Assembly: GCA_964502005.1 (NCBI GenBank)
Contig: CAZCUX010000018.1
Location: 75,209 to 139,208 of the forward strand
Direction: 5' to 3'
DNA from: CAJWOS01 sp964502005
GTDB lineage: Bacteria > Myxococcota_A > UBA796 > UBA2385
Length of the DNA: 64,000 nt
Part shown: positions 62,792 to 64,000 of the stretch, one piece after another
How the letters are laid out: each line of letters opens with the position of its first letter
Position numbering within the stretch: the stretch's first letter is position 1
Translations under genes and position numbers: made by a program
Notes under the pieces: model-generated
Database searches by the model: none
The model's input: only the letters and a program-made list of their open reading frames with translations
What the model was told of the DNA's origin: nothing

Positions 62792-64000
62792 TCAGTTCCG
62801 CTGCACTTCGAGCGTATACCGCGCCGTGCCCCCCACGCATGCACCGGCTTGCCCCACCACGACCTCGTAGTCACCGGCGTCGTGCGCGACGAACTGCGCG
62901 GTCGGGCAAAGCCCCACACCACTCGCGCACGCATCGTTGGGCTCCACCACGACAACACCGCAGCCATCCGGGCCATTGACCCACAACTGCGCGTCCATCC
63001 GCGCGGTAGGGTCAGGCGTGTCCAGCACGAGGGTCCACACGTCCCCAGCCGCCGACGACAATTTCCATACGTCCACTTCGGCCAAGCCCCCGGAGGCGCT
63101 GCACGCAATGTCGTCTTGCCCCACGAAGTCCACCCGACTCACCGCGGCCCCGCCCCGTCCCGTCGCCGCCGTTCCGCAGTCGGCATAATAGGAGTAATCG
63201 AACACCGGGTAGCCCGGATAAGAGAGGTGCCAGTCCAACACACCACCGTAGTAGTTGGCGTCATGGACCGTCATGCCCCAGGTGAAGGTATACCCGGATG
63301 TCAGCGAGAGGTCGTAAACATAATCATAAGCCATATCCCGCTCTACGTCGAAGGTATACGCATATCCCCCGTACGCGTAGGTAACATGATACGGCACCGT
63401 CAGGATTTCGTCCCGCTGCTGCCGAATGGTCCCCGGAACACCGCCGGAGGAAATCGAGCGCGTCGACAACCGCTGCTGGGTAAAGCCGACCGCAAAGTCG
63501 TCAAAGGTGACGGGATAGGAGCCGTACATTACTGTATCTGGAACCAATGACCAAGTCGGCATTGCGGTGCATGACGACAGGCTTCTATCCGCCGCGATGG
63601 TCGAACTGACGTCAAATACAAAGTCACAATCTGCGCATCGCGTGCTGGGTGTCCCCGTAAGCACGACATCAAAATCACACTCCAACGTTCCGCTGGCATT
63701 GGTGGATTGGTAGGTCAACGTGCCCGAAAGCGCAGACCCCGCCACGCGTGCCACGCCAATCGCGTCCACGGCGTCACCGTAGAGCACATTGACGCCGTCC
63801 GCATCATCGACTGACAACGGAAGCGGCAACATTGGGTCCGCGTCGGTATCGGCGTCCGTGTCTGCGTCGGCGTCCGTGTCTGCGTCGGTGTCCGCGTCCG
63901 TGTCCGCGTCCGTGTCCGCGTCGGTGTCCGCGTCGGTGTCCGCGTCCGTGTCCGCGTCCGTGTCTGCGTCGGTGTCTGCGTCGGTGTCTGCGTCGGTGTC
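62792..64000 (-). CDS. Secreted or lipoprotein with (DADT)n linker, C-terminal part
   Basis: At least 403 codons; the start lies beyond the window. The first 55 codons in view encode an alternating Asp/Ala/Thr linker (DADTDADTD), typical after a lipobox in surface lipoproteins of this kind of organism. The rest is beta-rich with many Tyr and paired Cys (CDFDVVLTG, CADCDFVFD) and a C-terminal pre-peptidase-like fold (DVWTLVLDTPDP, AQLWVNGPDGC, HDAGDYEVVVGQAGACVGGTARYTLEV). No enzyme motif. It converges with the protease gene. Confidence 0.78.
   Translation of the reverse strand, partial: DTDADTDADTDADTDADTDADTDADTDADTDADTDADTDADTDADADTDADTDADPMLPLPLSVDDADGVNVLYGDAVDAIGVARVAGSALSGTLTYQSTNASGTLECDFDVVLTGTPSTRCADCDFVFDVSSTIAADRSLSSCTAMPTWSLVPDTVMYGSYPVTFDDFAVGFTQQRLSTRSISSGGVPGTIRQQRDEILTVPYHVTYAYGGYAYTFDVERDMAYDYVYDLSLTSGYTFTWGMTVHDANYYGGVLDWHLSYPGYPVFDYSYYADCGTAATGRGGAAVSRVDFVGQDDIACSASGGLAEVDVWKLSSAAGDVWTLVLDTPDPTARMDAQLWVNGPDGCGVVVVEPNDACASGVGLCPTAQFVAHDAGDYEVVVGQAGACVGGTARYTLEVQRN
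63836..64000. repeat. Short tandem repeat encoding the Asp-Ala-Asp-Thr linker
   Basis: Repeats of GTCCGCGTC, GTGTCTGCGTCG and similar 6-bp-based units, reading as (Asp-Ala-Asp-Thr)n on the minus strand. It continues past the window end, so the copy number is not known. Prone to length change by slippage. Confidence 0.85.

Overview
This 64 kb window is GC-rich, densely coding chromosomal DNA. It has no rRNA, tRNA, CRISPR array or insertion sequence that I can see. The content resembles a predatory or developmentally complex member of the Myxococcota or a related former deltaproteobacterial lineage. It carries three Ser/Thr protein kinases with different C-terminal modules, an FHA-like protein, formylglycine-generating-enzyme-like (FGE) domains, many lipoproteins with T/D/E-rich linkers, sulfotransferases, a CotH-type kinase and a calpain-like protease. 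This assignment is an inference from gene content. ATGA/TGATG stop-start overlaps are very common, and several starts were chosen on that basis or on a Shine-Dalgarno (SD) sequence.

Layout. 0-8.4 kb: a kinase-PEGA-FGE fusion, small secreted or membrane proteins, a small alpha/beta hydrolase, an SGNH hydrolase and a PcfJ-like protein. 8.8-21.4 kb: a plus-strand block with a discoidin-like secreted protein, a HelD-like helicase, a HEAT-repeat protein ending in a HEPN-like Rx4H motif, a DUF4268 PD-(D/E)XK nuclease-like protein, an orphan zinc-ribbon protein, a tandem AAA+ ATPase and an orphan helical protein; part of it is a plausible defence island. 21.8-26.9 kb: a minus-strand operon with a radical SAM/SPASM enzyme, a zinc-ribbon secreted protein and two paralogous pairs of a small one-TM protein plus an HTTM (SdpB-like) membrane protein, with two possible tiny ORFs. 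This is the most interesting locus. 28-36 kb: secreted proteins, including two tandem FGE-like paralogues, a pentapeptide-repeat membrane protein and a small envelope operon. 36-40 kb: two sulfotransferases and a glycosyltransferase-methyltransferase fusion, apparently glycan decoration. 40.8-50.3 kb: CotH lipoprotein, VOC protein, large lipoprotein, FHA-like/kinase pair and a lipoprotein/DUF486 pair. 50.4-52.9 kb: modABC. 53-58.5 kb: a two-component cluster, including a histidine kinase-like protein without a phospho-acceptor His. 58.6-64 kb: a large kinase-TPR protein, a calpain-family protease and the C-terminal part of a secreted protein with a (DADT)n linker running off the window.

Non-coding structure. 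A hairpin repeat family with conserved core GAGACC..GG.CTC occurs at about 3.7, 8.6 and 43.8 kb. A 149-bp element with three phased copies of a TATAGAAT(TCTATA) box occurs twice, at 21.4 and 29.4 kb. A seven-copy 21-bp tandem repeat lies at 43.3 kb. Several intergenic tracts of 0.3-1.4 kb hold no gene I can support. All function calls are from motif reading; no database search was possible.
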